Positions 42,542 to 51,197 of a stretch of 64,000 nucleotides of DNA are shown one piece after another. Below the pieces are notes generated by a model that was given only the letters and a program-made list of their open reading frames with translations, had not been told where the DNA came from and searched no databases. A program made the translations under genes and the position numbers. Origin of the DNA: JBEVOS01 sp964563395 (lineage in GTDB: Bacteria; Pseudomonadota; Alphaproteobacteria; Caulobacterales; Aquidulcibacteraceae). Every line of letters begins with the position of its first letter. Position 1 is the first letter of the stretch. The DNA is taken from contig CAZLWK010000014.1 in the NCBI GenBank assembly GCA_964563395.1, positions 18,625-82,624 of the forward strand, written 5' to 3'.

Positions 42542-44875
42542 TTAGAACCGGGCCTGAAGCTCAACCGCCCAGGTCGCCGGATCGCCCCAGCCTTGGAAGA
42601 ACACGGTCGGCAGCGAGTGATTGCGATACTCGACGTCGCCGATGTTCTTGCCGGTGAGGCTCAAGCGATAATTGTTCCACTCATACGCGATCGACGCATC
42701 GGTGAGACCGTATTCGGGCTCGATATCCGGCGTGGTGCCGAAATTGCCGAGCACGAAATCGTCGATGATCGTATGGCTGGCCGACAATTGCAGCGAGCCG
42801 GGGCCGATATCGCGTTCGTAAGCGGCGCGCAGCGCCACGTTATAGTCAGCCAAGCGGCCGAGCGGGTTGCCCGAAGCGTCGCCAATGGAGCCCGGAGCGC
42901 CGGCCGTGCCGCCTGGGCCAAGGCCCGTGCGGCGGCCGTCGAACGTGCCGTCGACGATTTCCCCGTCCTGCAAGCCGACCGTGGCGGAGAGCAGGAGGCC
43001 CTCGAAGCCGCTCCACATGAAGACCGGCTTCACCGTCAGCTCGAACTCGATGCCTTCGATCTCAACTTCCGGAAGGTTGTTGATGTAGGTGTTCGTGCCG
43101 GGGCCGTAACCAGGCGTGACGACGACGCTGTTAGACTGATAATCCTCGATCTCGGTTTTGAAGATCGCGGTGTTGAAGATCAAGTTCCCGTCGAGGAACG
43201 AGTTCTTCAAGCCAAGCTCGTACGCCGTCACCGTTTCCGGATCGTAGCTGAGGAAGTTGTTGCCGGGGCAACCGCCGGGCGTGCCGCAATTGTTTTGCGT
43301 TTCGATCTGCTCGGACAGCGTCCCGCGGATCGAGAAGCCGCCGGAGCGGAACCCTTCGGACCGCGAGAAATAGACCAGCGTGGAATCGGTGGCCTGCCAG
43401 GACACCGCGAAGCGCGTGATCGTATCGTCCCATTCATTGTCGTCGCGAATTTGCGGAATGATCGGGAACAGGCCGATCAAATCGTATTGCGTGACGAAAT
43501 CCTTGGTCTCGTCGATCCAGCGGAAGCCGCCCGACACGGTCAAGCGATCCGTGATGTTCCAATCCAAATTGCCGAAGATCGAGACGCTTTCATTGTCTTC
43601 GCCGGACGTCTGCAGAACGGCGCCGTTGGTCGTCTGCGAAAGGCCGATCTCGTGCTGGTAATAATAGCCGCCCACGAGGTAATCGACCGGACCGACGCTG
43701 CCGGCGAGGCGAATTTCCTGCGTCAGCTGCTGATATTCTTGATCACGCAGCGTGTGCAGCGTGCTGCCCGTGGCCGCGAGCAACGGATTGAAGGACGTCG
43801 CCGGGCATCCGACTTCGCCGGCGCATGTGCCGTCGAAATCCTGGAAGACGATGTCCGTGGAGTCCATATAAGCGGTCTGCGCCACGAGTTCGCCGAGCGG
43901 GGTGTCCGCCGTGAAGGTGACGCTGATCATGTCCTGATCGTATTCGTCCGCATCCTCGAAATTGTTCCGCACTTGATGCGGCGCGAGACCGTCGGGGCTT
44001 CCCGTCTGCGGATTATAGCCGGGGAAGGCGAGCTCCGGGGCGCCGCCCGAAAGAATGCTCGCCGTCAGCCTGTTGCCGAATTGAACCGGGCTGCCGCCGC
44101 CTTCCGAGCGGATGATATCGACGATGCCGAGCACGTTCAGCCAGGGCGTCACGTCCCAATCGATCGCGGCGTTGGCGCCGGCATATTCCCGATCGCCATA
44201 ATCGGAGCCGGTGAAGAGGTTGTCGTAATAGCCATCGCGCGTGCGATAGGTGCCGCCGAGCTTCAAGCCGGCGTTTTCGCCAAGCGGCATGTTGAAGATG
44301 CCGCGATAGATTTGCTCATTGTCCGAGCCGTAGGAGGCCGAGCCGCGGAAGCCGAATTCGCGCGTCGGCAGCGAGCGGCTGACGGCGATGACGCCGGCCG
44401 TCGTGTTCTTGCCGAAGAAGATGCCCTGCGGGCCACGGTTGACTTCGACCTGGCGCATGTCGAACGCGTCGATCAGCTGGCCCGTCGAGGTGCCGAGGAA
44501 GACGCCGTCGACGATGACGCCGACAGACGGGTTCTGGGTTTTTTCAATATCGGCATAGCCGAGGCCGCGAATGAAGATGGCGCTGGCGCCCGGGCCGGCC
44601 GTGTTCATGCCGATGAAGACGTTCGGCGCGAGGCCGTCCAAATCCTCGAGCGTGCGCGGCGCGATGTCTTCGATCTGGCGCTCGGTGAGCGCGGTGACCG
44701 CGATCGGAACGTCTTGGACGTCCTCGGCGCGGCGTGTCGCGGTGACGACGATGGTGTCCGACGAGGACGCCCCGTCCTGCGCCACGGCGGGCGGCGCGGC
44801 GAACATGAACGCCCCGGCCGAAAACGCGAGCGCCAGGGCAGACGCGCCCATCCCGAACTTGGAAACGCGATCCAT
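42542..44875 (-). CDS. TonB-dependent outer-membrane receptor of the catabolic region
   Basis: A 777-residue receptor with a signal peptide (about 1-32, ending AVAQ), a TonB-box-like DTIVVTATRR at 40-49, a plug domain (about 55-165) and a 22-strand-type barrel ending in the terminal Phe of ELQARF, the usual BAM signal. There is no N-terminal signalling domain. GGGGAGG eight bases upstream fixes ATG 44875. It should import the bulky or hydrophobic substrate of the neighbouring oxygenases and dehydrogenases. It diverges from the SDR-P450 operon and shares a 232-base control region that holds two inverted repeats. Confidence 0.92.
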   Translation of the reverse strand: MDRVSKFGMGASALALAFSAGAFMFAAPPAVAQDGASSSDTIVVTATRRAEDVQDVPIAVTALTERQIEDIAPRTLEDLDGLAPNVFIGMNTAGPGASAIFIRGLGYADIEKTQNPSVGVIVDGVFLGTSTGQLIDAFDMRQVEVNRGPQGIFFGKNTTAGVIAVSRSLPTREFGFRGSASYGSDNEQIYRGIFNMPLGENAGLKLGGTYRTRDGYYDNLFTGSDYGDREYAGANAAIDWDVTPWLNVLGIVDIIRSEGGGSPVQFGNRLTASILSGGAPELAFPGYNPQTGSPDGLAPHQVRNNFEDADEYDQDMISVTFTADTPLGELVAQTAYMDSTDIVFQDFDGTCAGEVGCPATSFNPLLAATGSTLHTLRDQEYQQLTQEIRLAGSVGPVDYLVGGYYYQHEIGLSQTTNGAVLQTSGEDNESVSIFGNLDWNITDRLTVSGGFRWIDETKDFVTQYDLIGLFPIIPQIRDDNEWDDTITRFAVSWQATDSTLVYFSRSEGFRSGGFSIRGTLSEQIETQNNCGTPGGCPGNNFLSYDPETVTAYELGLKNSFLDGNLIFNTAIFKTEIEDYQSNSVVVTPGYGPGTNTYINNLPEVEIEGIEFELTVKPVFMWSGFEGLLLSATVGLQDGEIVDGTFDGRRTGLGPGGTAGAPGSIGDASGNPLGRLADYNVALRAAYERDIGPGSLQLSASHTIIDDFVLGNFGTTPDIEPEYGLTDASIAYEWNNYRLSLTGKNIGDVEYRNHSLPTVFFQGWGDPATWAVELQARF

Positions 44876-44935
44876 AGATTTCCTCCCCTCATGGGCCCCG
44901 TCTTGGCGCGCCCTTAAGGACCGCCCGCGAACGCC

Positions 44936-44950
44936 TTCACGATGCGTGAA
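44936..44950. promoter_or_regulatory. Perfect inverted repeat in the receptor/SDR divergent region
   Basis: TTCACG-ATG-CGTGAA is a perfect 6-3-6 inverted repeat, 60 bases from the receptor start and 157 bases from SDR D. It is a candidate operator for the local TetR regulator or another one. The palindrome is seen; the protein that binds it is inference. Confidence 0.45.
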
Positions 44951-44974
44951 CAATCCGGCGACCGAGAAAAAAGT

Positions 44975-44986
44975 CAAGCGTGCTTG
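44975..44986. promoter_or_regulatory. Inverted repeat CAAGC-GT-GCTTG, possible TetR operator
   Basis: A 5-2-5 inverted repeat lies 39 bases from the first one in the same divergent promoter region. A related sequence (AAAGC-AG-GCTGG, 49896-49907) occurs in the divergent region before the acyl-CoA dehydrogenase-TetR pair, which suggests a shared regulator. Confidence 0.42.
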
Positions 44987-45107
44987 TTCCCGTCAGCCCG
45001 TTCTGTTTATTGTCGCGGCTGAAAAGACACGCTCCCGTCCGGAGGTTCGGACGGTGCAGAAGGCGCGCTCAAGCCGCCCCGGCGCGGGTCTTTTGGAGGA
45101 ATAGCCG

Positions 45108-45884
45108 ATGGGTCAGCCGCGCCTTATGGGCAAGGTCGCACTTATATCTGGCGGCGCAAGCGGCATCGGCGCCGCCAGCGCGCGCCGCTTCGTCGAGGAA
45201 GGCGCCAAGGTCGTGCTCGGCGACGTGTTGCTGGAGAAGGCGCAGGGCCTCGCGCGCGAACTTGGGGCCAACGCCCGCGCCGTGGCGCTCGACGTGCGCA
45301 GCGAAGCCGATTGGGCGGCGGCCGTCACGGCCGCGCAATCGGCGTTCGGCGCGCTGACCACGGTGGTCAATTCGGCGGGCGTCTCCATCCCCTCCACCAT
45401 CGAAGAGGCCACGCTCGATCATTTCCGGCACACCATGGCCATCAATCTCGAGGGCACGTTCCTGGGCTGCAAGGCGGGCGTCGCCGCGCTCAAGGGCGGC
45501 AAGGGCGGCGCCATCGTCAACGTGGCCTCAACGCTCGGCGCGCGCGCAGGGGCGATCTTCACCGCCTATTCCGCCTCCAAGGGCGCGGTGCGCATGCTGT
45601 CCAAAGCGGTGGCGCTGCATTGCGCGGAGCAGAAATACGACATTCGCGTGAACACGATCCTGCCCGGCGCGATCCATACCGAAATGGTGGACGCCTATAT
45701 CGCGAACGGCGTCGCCGCCGGCGCCACGCGCGAGCAGGTGATCGAGGGATTCGCCTCGGTCCATCCCATGAAGCGGCTCGGCGCGCCCAAAGAAGCCGCC
45801 GACGCCATACTCTATTTCGCCAGCGATGAATCGAGCTTCTGCGCCGGGGCGGAACTCGCAATCGATGGCGGCTATCTCGCCTAG
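45108..45884 (+). CDS. SDR family oxidoreductase D
   Basis: A 258-residue classical SDR with SGGASGIGAASA near 14-25, GDVL after strand 2 (Asp, NAD-type), a central NSAG in place of NNAG, and a catalytic YSASK in AIFTAYSASKGAVRML. GGAGG precedes the ATG. It is the first gene of SDR-P450-epoxide-hydrolase-like, transcribed away from the receptor. It may oxidise the alcohol or diol made by the two following enzymes. Confidence 0.88.
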   Translation: MGQPRLMGKVALISGGASGIGAASARRFVEEGAKVVLGDVLLEKAQGLARELGANARAVALDVRSEADWAAAVTAAQSAFGALTTVVNSAGVSIPSTIEEATLDHFRHTMAINLEGTFLGCKAGVAALKGGKGGAIVNVASTLGARAGAIFTAYSASKGAVRMLSKAVALHCAEQKYDIRVNTILPGAIHTEMVDAYIANGVAAGATREQVIEGFASVHPMKRLGAPKEAADAILYFASDESSFCAGAELAIDGGYLA

Positions 45885-45902
45885 CTCAAAGGAGAATTTG
45901 GC

Positions 45903-47186
45903 ATGGCCGACACCGCCGCCTCACGCCCCATCGCCGAGCGTCCGCTCGCGGAGATCGGCGCTTTCTCGCCCGAAGTGATCGCAGACCCTTATGCGTATTA
46001 CGCAAAGCTGCGCGCGGAAGCGCCGGTCTATCGCGATCCGCAGACCAATCTCGTCTATGTCTCCACCTATGACCGCATCATCGAGGTGAACAGCCAGCCG
46101 AAAATCTTCTCCAACAAGTTCGGCGAAATGCTGCGCAAGGGCGCCATGGGCGGCATCGATCCAGAAGAGGCCGCGATCGCCGCCAAGGGCGTGCAGGTGG
46201 TGGACACCATGCTCACCGCCGATCCGCCCGAACAGACGCGCTATCGCAAGCTGGTGATGAAAGCCTTCACGATGAAGCGCGTGGACGGCATGGGCCCTTA
46301 CATCGCCAAGGTGTGCAACGAGCTGATCGACGGCTTCATCGACAAGGGGGAATGCGAATTCAAATCCGCCTTCGCCGCGCACGTGCCGATGATCGTGATC
46401 GCCGACGCGCTTGGCGTACCGCGCAGCGACATGGACACGTTCCGCAAATGGTCCGATGCCTTCATCGACCAGCTGGGCGGCATGGCGAGCAAGGAGCGGC
46501 GCCTGGAATGCGCGCAGCTGATCGTCGATTTCCAGCGCTATTTCATCGAGAAAATCGAGGAAAAGCGGCGAAACCCGACCGAGGACATCATCTCCGACCT
46601 CGTTCACGCCGATCTCGCCGAGGAAGGCGACCATCGCAAGATGGAATATCCGGAATTGCTGTCCATCATGCAGCAGCTCCTGGTGGCCGGGAATGAGACC
46701 ACGGCGCACACGATCACGGCGGGCCTTATGTATCTCATCGCCAATCCCGATGAGATGGCGAAGGTGCGCGCCGATGCGAGCCTGATGCCGAACGTGGTGG
46801 AGGAATCGCTGCGGATGCTCTCGCCCACCAACAACATGTGGCGCGTGGTGAAGGAGGATCACCATATCGGTGATGTGCCGGTGAAGAAGAACGATCTTGT
46901 GCTGCTGCGCTATGGCTCGGCCAATCGCGACGAAGCCAAATTCAAGCATGCCGATCAATTCATCGCCACGCGCGAGAACGCCAAGGAGCATGTCGCCTTC
47001 GGGGCGGGCATCCATCATTGCATCGCGGCCTATCTGGCGCGCAAGGAGATGAACACGGCCTTCCCGATCGTCCTGGAACGGCTGAAGAATATTCGTTTCG
47101 CGCGCGGCGCGGATTCCTACAAATTCGCCCCGAACATCCTCATCCGCGGGCTCGCCGAATTGCACATCGCCTTCGACAAGGCATGA
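45903..47186 (+). CDS. Cytochrome P450
   Basis: A 427-residue soluble bacterial P450. The oxygen-activating helix I has AGNETT (262-267), the ExxR pair is Glu301/Arg304 in ESLRML, and the haem loop FGAGIHHCIAAYLAR places the thiolate at Cys373. AGGAG is about eight bases before the ATG. It hydroxylates or epoxidises the imported compound. The ferredoxin and reductase partners it needs are not in this window. The close downstream epoxide-hydrolase fold points to an epoxide intermediate. Confidence 0.94.
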   Translation: MADTAASRPIAERPLAEIGAFSPEVIADPYAYYAKLRAEAPVYRDPQTNLVYVSTYDRIIEVNSQPKIFSNKFGEMLRKGAMGGIDPEEAAIAAKGVQVVDTMLTADPPEQTRYRKLVMKAFTMKRVDGMGPYIAKVCNELIDGFIDKGECEFKSAFAAHVPMIVIADALGVPRSDMDTFRKWSDAFIDQLGGMASKERRLECAQLIVDFQRYFIEKIEEKRRNPTEDIISDLVHADLAEEGDHRKMEYPELLSIMQQLLVAGNETTAHTITAGLMYLIANPDEMAKVRADASLMPNVVEESLRMLSPTNNMWRVVKEDHHIGDVPVKKNDLVLLRYGSANRDEAKFKHADQFIATRENAKEHVAFGAGIHHCIAAYLARKEMNTAFPIVLERLKNIRFARGADSYKFAPNILIRGLAELHIAFDKA

Positions 47187-47190
47187 CGCG

Positions 47191-47562
47191 ATGAGCAACA
47201 GCGACAAGGTTCGCGCCTTTATCGGCGCGTGGGAGCGCCGCGATCTGGACGCCATCGTTGCGGCGATGGCGCCAGACGCGGTTTATCACAACATCCCGAT
47301 GGCGCCGGTTCGGGGCCGCGAGGCGATCCGCGCGGCGCTCATGCCGTTCCTCGCGCCGGCCAAGGAGATCGCCTGGGAAATCCTCGCCATCGCGGAAGAT
47401 GCGCAGGGACGGGTGCTGACCGAGCGCGTGGACGCTTTCGTGTTCGAGGGCGGCAAGCGGCTTGCCCTGCCGGTGATGGGCGTCTTCGAATTCAAGGACG
47501 GCCTGATCAGCGCGTGGCGCGATTACTGGGATATGGCCGACTTCCAGAAGCAGATGGCCTAG
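47191..47562 (+). CDS. Limonene-1,2-epoxide-hydrolase-like (NTF2 fold) protein
   Basis: A 123-residue cone-shaped NTF2-fold protein of the limonene epoxide hydrolase / SnoaL-like group. Arg79 and Asp81 (ERVDAF) with Asp111 (WRDYWD) match the Asp-Arg-Asp machinery of limonene epoxide hydrolase in order and spacing, and HNIPM, PVRGREAIR and ALPVMGVFE are also family-like. It begins four bases after the P450 stop. It probably opens an epoxide to a diol with water. An isomerase of similar fold (ketosteroid type) is the alternative. Confidence 0.83.
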   Translation: MSNSDKVRAFIGAWERRDLDAIVAAMAPDAVYHNIPMAPVRGREAIRAALMPFLAPAKEIAWEILAIAEDAQGRVLTERVDAFVFEGGKRLALPVMGVFEFKDGLISAWRDYWDMADFQKQMA

Positions 47563-48227
47563 CGCGCCACACCCAGGACGCGCGCTTCTTCTTCAACGAT
47601 CGCCGCAATCGGCGCGAGCGAGAGCACACGCTCTGCATAGGCGGCGAGCTTCGGCCAACGATTGGCGTCGACCTTCTCGCCGCCATACCCAAAATTGATG
47701 AAATGCGTGCAGATGGCGAGATCGGCGAGCGACAGCGCATCGCCCACCATGAAATCGCGCCCGCCCAGTTCGGCGGTGAAAAAATCGAAATAGCGCGGCG
47801 CCGCCTCGCGCAGCGTCTTTTGCGCGAGCTCTTCATCGACCGGCTTGCCGATGCGCGGATTCATGAAGCGCGCGCGAAAGACGCCCATGCCCAGGCGATA
47901 AGCGAATTCGGTGTCGGCATATTCCTCGAGCCACGCGATGCGCCCCGCCTCCCAGGCGTTCGCGCCATAGAGCGGCGGATCGGGATGTTCGCGATCGAGA
48001 TAAAGGCAGATGGCGGAGGAATCCGGCAGCGTCGCGTTCGCGCGCGCGCGGTCAAGCAGAACGGGGATGCGCTTCAGCGGCGAGAGCGGCAGGAACCAGT
48101 CCGGCGGGGCGAAGATGTTGATCTCCTCGAAATCGTAGGCGACCCCCTTCAACGCCAACACCATGCGCACCTTGCGCACGAACGGCGAAACCGGCGTTCC
48201 ATAGATCAGATAGCGCACCGCGCTCAT
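47559..48227 (-). CDS. Glutathione S-transferase family protein
   Basis: A 222-residue GST with an N-terminal thioredoxin fold (about 1-80; TPVSPFVRKV places candidate catalytic Ser14, KRIPVLL the cis-proline and LPDSSAICLYLD the glutathione contact) and a helical C-terminal domain with DALSLADLAICTHF. ATG 48227 overlaps the ThuA-like gene stop by four bases. It converges on the epoxide-hydrolase-like gene. It may conjugate reactive epoxides or remove substituents from the substrate. Confidence 0.87.
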   Translation of the reverse strand: MSAVRYLIYGTPVSPFVRKVRMVLALKGVAYDFEEINIFAPPDWFLPLSPLKRIPVLLDRARANATLPDSSAICLYLDREHPDPPLYGANAWEAGRIAWLEEYADTEFAYRLGMGVFRARFMNPRIGKPVDEELAQKTLREAAPRYFDFFTAELGGRDFMVGDALSLADLAICTHFINFGYGGEKVDANRWPKLAAYAERVLSLAPIAAIVEEEARVLGVAR

Positions 48228-49006
48228 GCCTCGGCAGGCTCTTTCACCCAGGCGATGCCGCGCCGCAAGAGATCGTAGAACACCGGCAGATTCCACGCGC
48301 ACCGCTCAACCACCGGATGATAATCAGCGATGCCGGGCATGTCGTAATGGCCGCGACAATGGCCGAGCGTGAGATAGAGCACAGCGCCCTTGCCGATGTT
48401 GTGCGTGTAGAACACGGGATGATGCGCGTGCGTCCAATCCTTTTCGACGAAGCCCGTGGCTTCGCCGCCGAATTCGCAATGCAGCATCACGTCAAGCTCG
48501 CCGTGCGTCTCCACCAGATAGAGCTCATCGTCCGTCTCGAAGGGCTCAACGCCCTTCACTAGCGGATGATTGGGCTGCGTGACATGCACGCGAAACGGCG
48601 CGATCGGCGGATGGGCGATGAATTGGCTGCCCAGCGTCTGCATGAAGAGCGGGGCCCAGCGCGGCGCATCGACCAGCAATTGGCCCATGCCGGCGCCCTC
48701 TGGCGATAGAAATCGCAGGATCGAATTGGTGCCGTGCAGCGCATACCAACGCTTGCCGCTTTCCACGTAGCGCTTCAGCGCCTCCTGCGCTTCCAGGCCC
48801 GGCATCACATCGCACGTATACGTGACGAGAAAGTCGGCGGCTTCGATCGCCGCGACATTGGAATAATCCTCGAACACGCGCACGCGCACACGTTCGTCCT
48901 CGGCCAACAGCTTCAGGATTTCCAGCCGCGCGAAGTCGATATCGTGGTATTTGCCGCCTGCGATCAGCACGGCGTTGATGCGTTTTTGCATTGGCGATTG
49001 GCTCAT
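48224..49006 (-). CDS. ThuA-like domain protein 2
   Basis: A 260-residue ThuA-superfamily protein. It starts near MQKRINAVLIAGGKYHDIDFARLEILKLL, has DFLVTYTCDVMPG, the loop RYVESGKRWYALHGTNSILRF, DDELYLVETHGELDVMLHCEF and a C-terminal VLYLTLGHCRGHYD. Histidines in HAHHPVFYTHNIGKG and LGHCRGHYD may bind a metal. It is clearly divergent from the copy at 33597. It is co-transcribed with the GST gene. Function is unknown; repeated presence of the fold in one region suggests a role in the pathway. Confidence 0.82.
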   Translation of the reverse strand: MSQSPMQKRINAVLIAGGKYHDIDFARLEILKLLAEDERVRVRVFEDYSNVAAIEAADFLVTYTCDVMPGLEAQEALKRYVESGKRWYALHGTNSILRFLSPEGAGMGQLLVDAPRWAPLFMQTLGSQFIAHPPIAPFRVHVTQPNHPLVKGVEPFETDDELYLVETHGELDVMLHCEFGGEATGFVEKDWTHAHHPVFYTHNIGKGAVLYLTLGHCRGHYDMPGIADYHPVVERCAWNLPVFYDLLRRGIAWVKEPAEA

Positions 49007-49103
49007 CGCGCTTTCTCCAACGGACGCCCCGGCATCGCGCGAGCGCCGTACGACGGCGGCAAGGGAGAGACCGCCGAGGGCCTCTCCCGTCCGACATTCG
49101 ACG

Positions 49104-49865
49104 TCAGTATTGGATACGCTTGGTGAGGCCGCCGTCGATGACGACGTTCGTGCCCGTCATAAAGCGACATGCCGGCGAAGCGATGAAGGCGATGGCGTTC
49201 GCCACCTCTTCGGCGTTGCCCATGCGGCCCATCGGGATTTGCTTCAACGTGCCCTCATAGAGCGGCGTCATGTGCTGCTTGATCTGCGCCCAGGGGCCGT
49301 CATCGACGAAGATCGGGCCGGGCGAAACCGTGTTCACGCGCACGCCCTTCGGCGCCAGCGATTGCGACAGCGCGGCGGCATAGGCGATCACGGCGGCCTT
49401 CATGGCGTTATAGGCTTGCGCGCCAAAGAAATCCTCGAGCGCGGCCGTCGACGAAATCGCCACGATGGAGCCGTTCTTGGATTTTTCCAGATGCGGCAGC
49501 GCCGCCTCAACGCCGCGCGCCGTGGCCAAAAGGTCGAGATTGAAGGTGTTCTTCCAGGTGTCCTCATTGGCGGGGCCGCCGCCGGCGGACGAGAAGCAAA
49601 TGAAGATGTCGCAGCCGCCGAGATCCTTGGCGGCGCTGTCCACCCAGTCTTTGTAGGCGGCGGCGTCGGCGATATCGACGCTGGCGCCGATGGCCTTGCC
49701 GGGCCGGCCCTTCAGCTGATCGAGCGCCTTGTCCACGCCGGCCTGGCCGCGCGCGCAGATGGCGACATCGCAGCCCTCTGCGGTGAGGGCCATCGCGGTG
49801 GCCCGACCTATGCCCCGACTGGCGCCAGCCAAGACGGCCTTAAGGCCCTTAAGTCCAAGTTCCAT
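49104..49865 (-). CDS. SDR family oxidoreductase E
   Basis: A 253-residue classical SDR with AGASRGIGRATAMAL near 13-27, CARGQ after strand 2 (NADP-type) and a catalytic YNAMK following ISSTAALEDFFGAQA. The usual NNAG is replaced by FSSAGGG, a notable deviation. GGGAGG lies eight bases before ATG 49865. It diverges from the acyl-CoA dehydrogenase across a 129-base promoter region with an operator-like repeat at 49896. Confidence 0.86.
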   Translation of the reverse strand: MELGLKGLKAVLAGASRGIGRATAMALTAEGCDVAICARGQAGVDKALDQLKGRPGKAIGASVDIADAAAYKDWVDSAAKDLGGCDIFICFSSAGGGPANEDTWKNTFNLDLLATARGVEAALPHLEKSKNGSIVAISSTAALEDFFGAQAYNAMKAAVIAYAAALSQSLAPKGVRVNTVSPGPIFVDDGPWAQIKQHMTPLYEGTLKQIPMGRMGNAEEVANAIAFIASPACRFMTGTNVVIDGGLTKRIQY

Positions 49866-49895
49866 CCGCGTCCTCCCTGTCGGCCGCCCAAAATA

Positions 49896-49907
49896 AAAGC
49901 AGGCTGG
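49896..49907. promoter_or_regulatory. Operator-like imperfect repeat before the acyl-CoA dehydrogenase
   Basis: AAAGC-AG-GCTGG aligns with the repeat CAAGC-GT-GCTTG at 44975 (8 of 12 positions) and, like it, lies between divergent catabolic genes. It may be a weaker site for the same TetR-type regulator, whose gene is two genes downstream. Confidence 0.33.
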
Positions 49908-49994
49908 ATTGTTTTTTCTGCGCCGGACTATAGCATCGGCGTTCGGAGGCGCCAGAGCATCGCGCCCGTTTTTTGCCGGGCCAGGAGGCCGCGC

Positions 49995-51194
49995 ATGGAC
50001 CTGAAGCTCAGCCCGGAAGATTCCGCGTTTCGCGATGAAGCGCGCGCCTTTCTCGCCGAGAAGCTGACGAGCGACATGCGCGCCGAGACCGCGCGTTCGG
50101 CGGGCGTGTTCTCCGACGGCCCCATCGTGCGCCGCTGGCATCGCATCTTGTACGAGCAAGGCTGGGCCGCGCCCTCCTGGCCGAAGGAATATGGCGGCTG
50201 CGGCTGGGGCGTGGTGCGCCGCTATATTTGGGACAGCGAACTCGCCGCCGCGAACGCGCCCGTCATTCCGGCGATGGGCCTGCAAATGTGCGGCCCCGTG
50301 ATCATGCGCTTCGGCACGCCGGCGCAGAAGGACTTCTTCCTGCCGCGCCTTCTCTCAGGCGAGCATTATTGGTGCCAGGGCTATTCCGAGCCGGGCGCCG
50401 GCTCGGACCTCGCGGCGCTGCAGACGAAGGCCGTGCGCGAGGGCGAACATTACGTGCTGAACGGCTCCAAGATCTGGACCACGCACGCGCATTTCGCCAA
50501 TTGGATCTTCGTGCTTGCGCGCACGAAAGCCGAAGGCAAGCCGCAAGCAGGCATCTCCTTCTTCCTGGTCGATATGGCCTCGCCCGGCCTCAGCGTCGCG
50601 CCGATCGTTTCGATCAGCGGCGATCATGAAGTGAACCAGGTGTTCTTCGACAATGTGCGCGTGCCGGTCGACAATCTCGTCGGCGCGGAAAACGAAGGCT
50701 GGACCGTCGCGAAATACCTGCTCGAATTCGAGCGCGGCGGCGCATTCGCGGCACGCATGGAGGGCGCGCTCACGAAGCTGCGCCGCATGGCCGCTGCGGA
50801 AACCGCCGACGGCGCGCCGCTGCTCGCATGCGCGGATTTCCAGCGCCGTCTTGCGGAATTGGAGGTCGAGGTGGCTGCCGTAACGGCGACCGAGCGGCAG
50901 GTGATTTCTGCCTTGTCCGTAGGCGCCAATCCGGGTCCGAGCGCTTCATCCATGCTCAAACTGCGCGGCACCGAGACGATGCAGCGCATCACCGAGCTTG
51001 CGCTGGAGGCGACCGGCGTCTACGCAGCCGCGGATTTCACCAGGGCGCGACACGGGCAGGCCAATTGGGCGCCTGGCCCTGAACACGCCATTCCGGTGAC
51101 GGGGCGCTATCTCAACACCCGCGCTTCGACGATTTACGGGGGATCAAGCGAAGTGCAGCGCAACATCCTCGCCAAAGCCGCGTTGGGGCTCTGA
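49995..51194 (+). CDS. Acyl-CoA dehydrogenase family protein
   Basis: A 399-residue FAD-dependent acyl-CoA dehydrogenase. The N-terminal helical domain is followed by WCQGYSEPGAGSDLAALQ (FAD/substrate binding), KIWTTHAHFANW and the C-terminal IYGGSSEVQRNILAKAALGL. The position of the catalytic glutamate in medium-chain enzymes (YEG) is Gly here (YGG), as in family branches that carry the base elsewhere or act on cyclic or branched thioesters. GGAGG precedes ATG 49995. It is followed by its probable regulator after three bases. Confidence 0.91.
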   Translation: MDLKLSPEDSAFRDEARAFLAEKLTSDMRAETARSAGVFSDGPIVRRWHRILYEQGWAAPSWPKEYGGCGWGVVRRYIWDSELAAANAPVIPAMGLQMCGPVIMRFGTPAQKDFFLPRLLSGEHYWCQGYSEPGAGSDLAALQTKAVREGEHYVLNGSKIWTTHAHFANWIFVLARTKAEGKPQAGISFFLVDMASPGLSVAPIVSISGDHEVNQVFFDNVRVPVDNLVGAENEGWTVAKYLLEFERGGAFAARMEGALTKLRRMAAAETADGAPLLACADFQRRLAELEVEVAAVTATERQVISALSVGANPGPSASSMLKLRGTETMQRITELALEATGVYAAADFTRARHGQANWAPGPEHAIPVTGRYLNTRASTIYGGSSEVQRNILAKAALGL

Positions 51195-51197
51195 TCC

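Noticed and set aside
42593..44917. 774-codon open frame on the plus strand opposite the TonB-dependent receptor
   Set aside because: It is the mirror of a real receptor gene in GC-rich DNA. It has no ribosome site, signal peptide or recognisable domain, and its composition is rich in Arg/His/Asp as expected for an antisense shadow.
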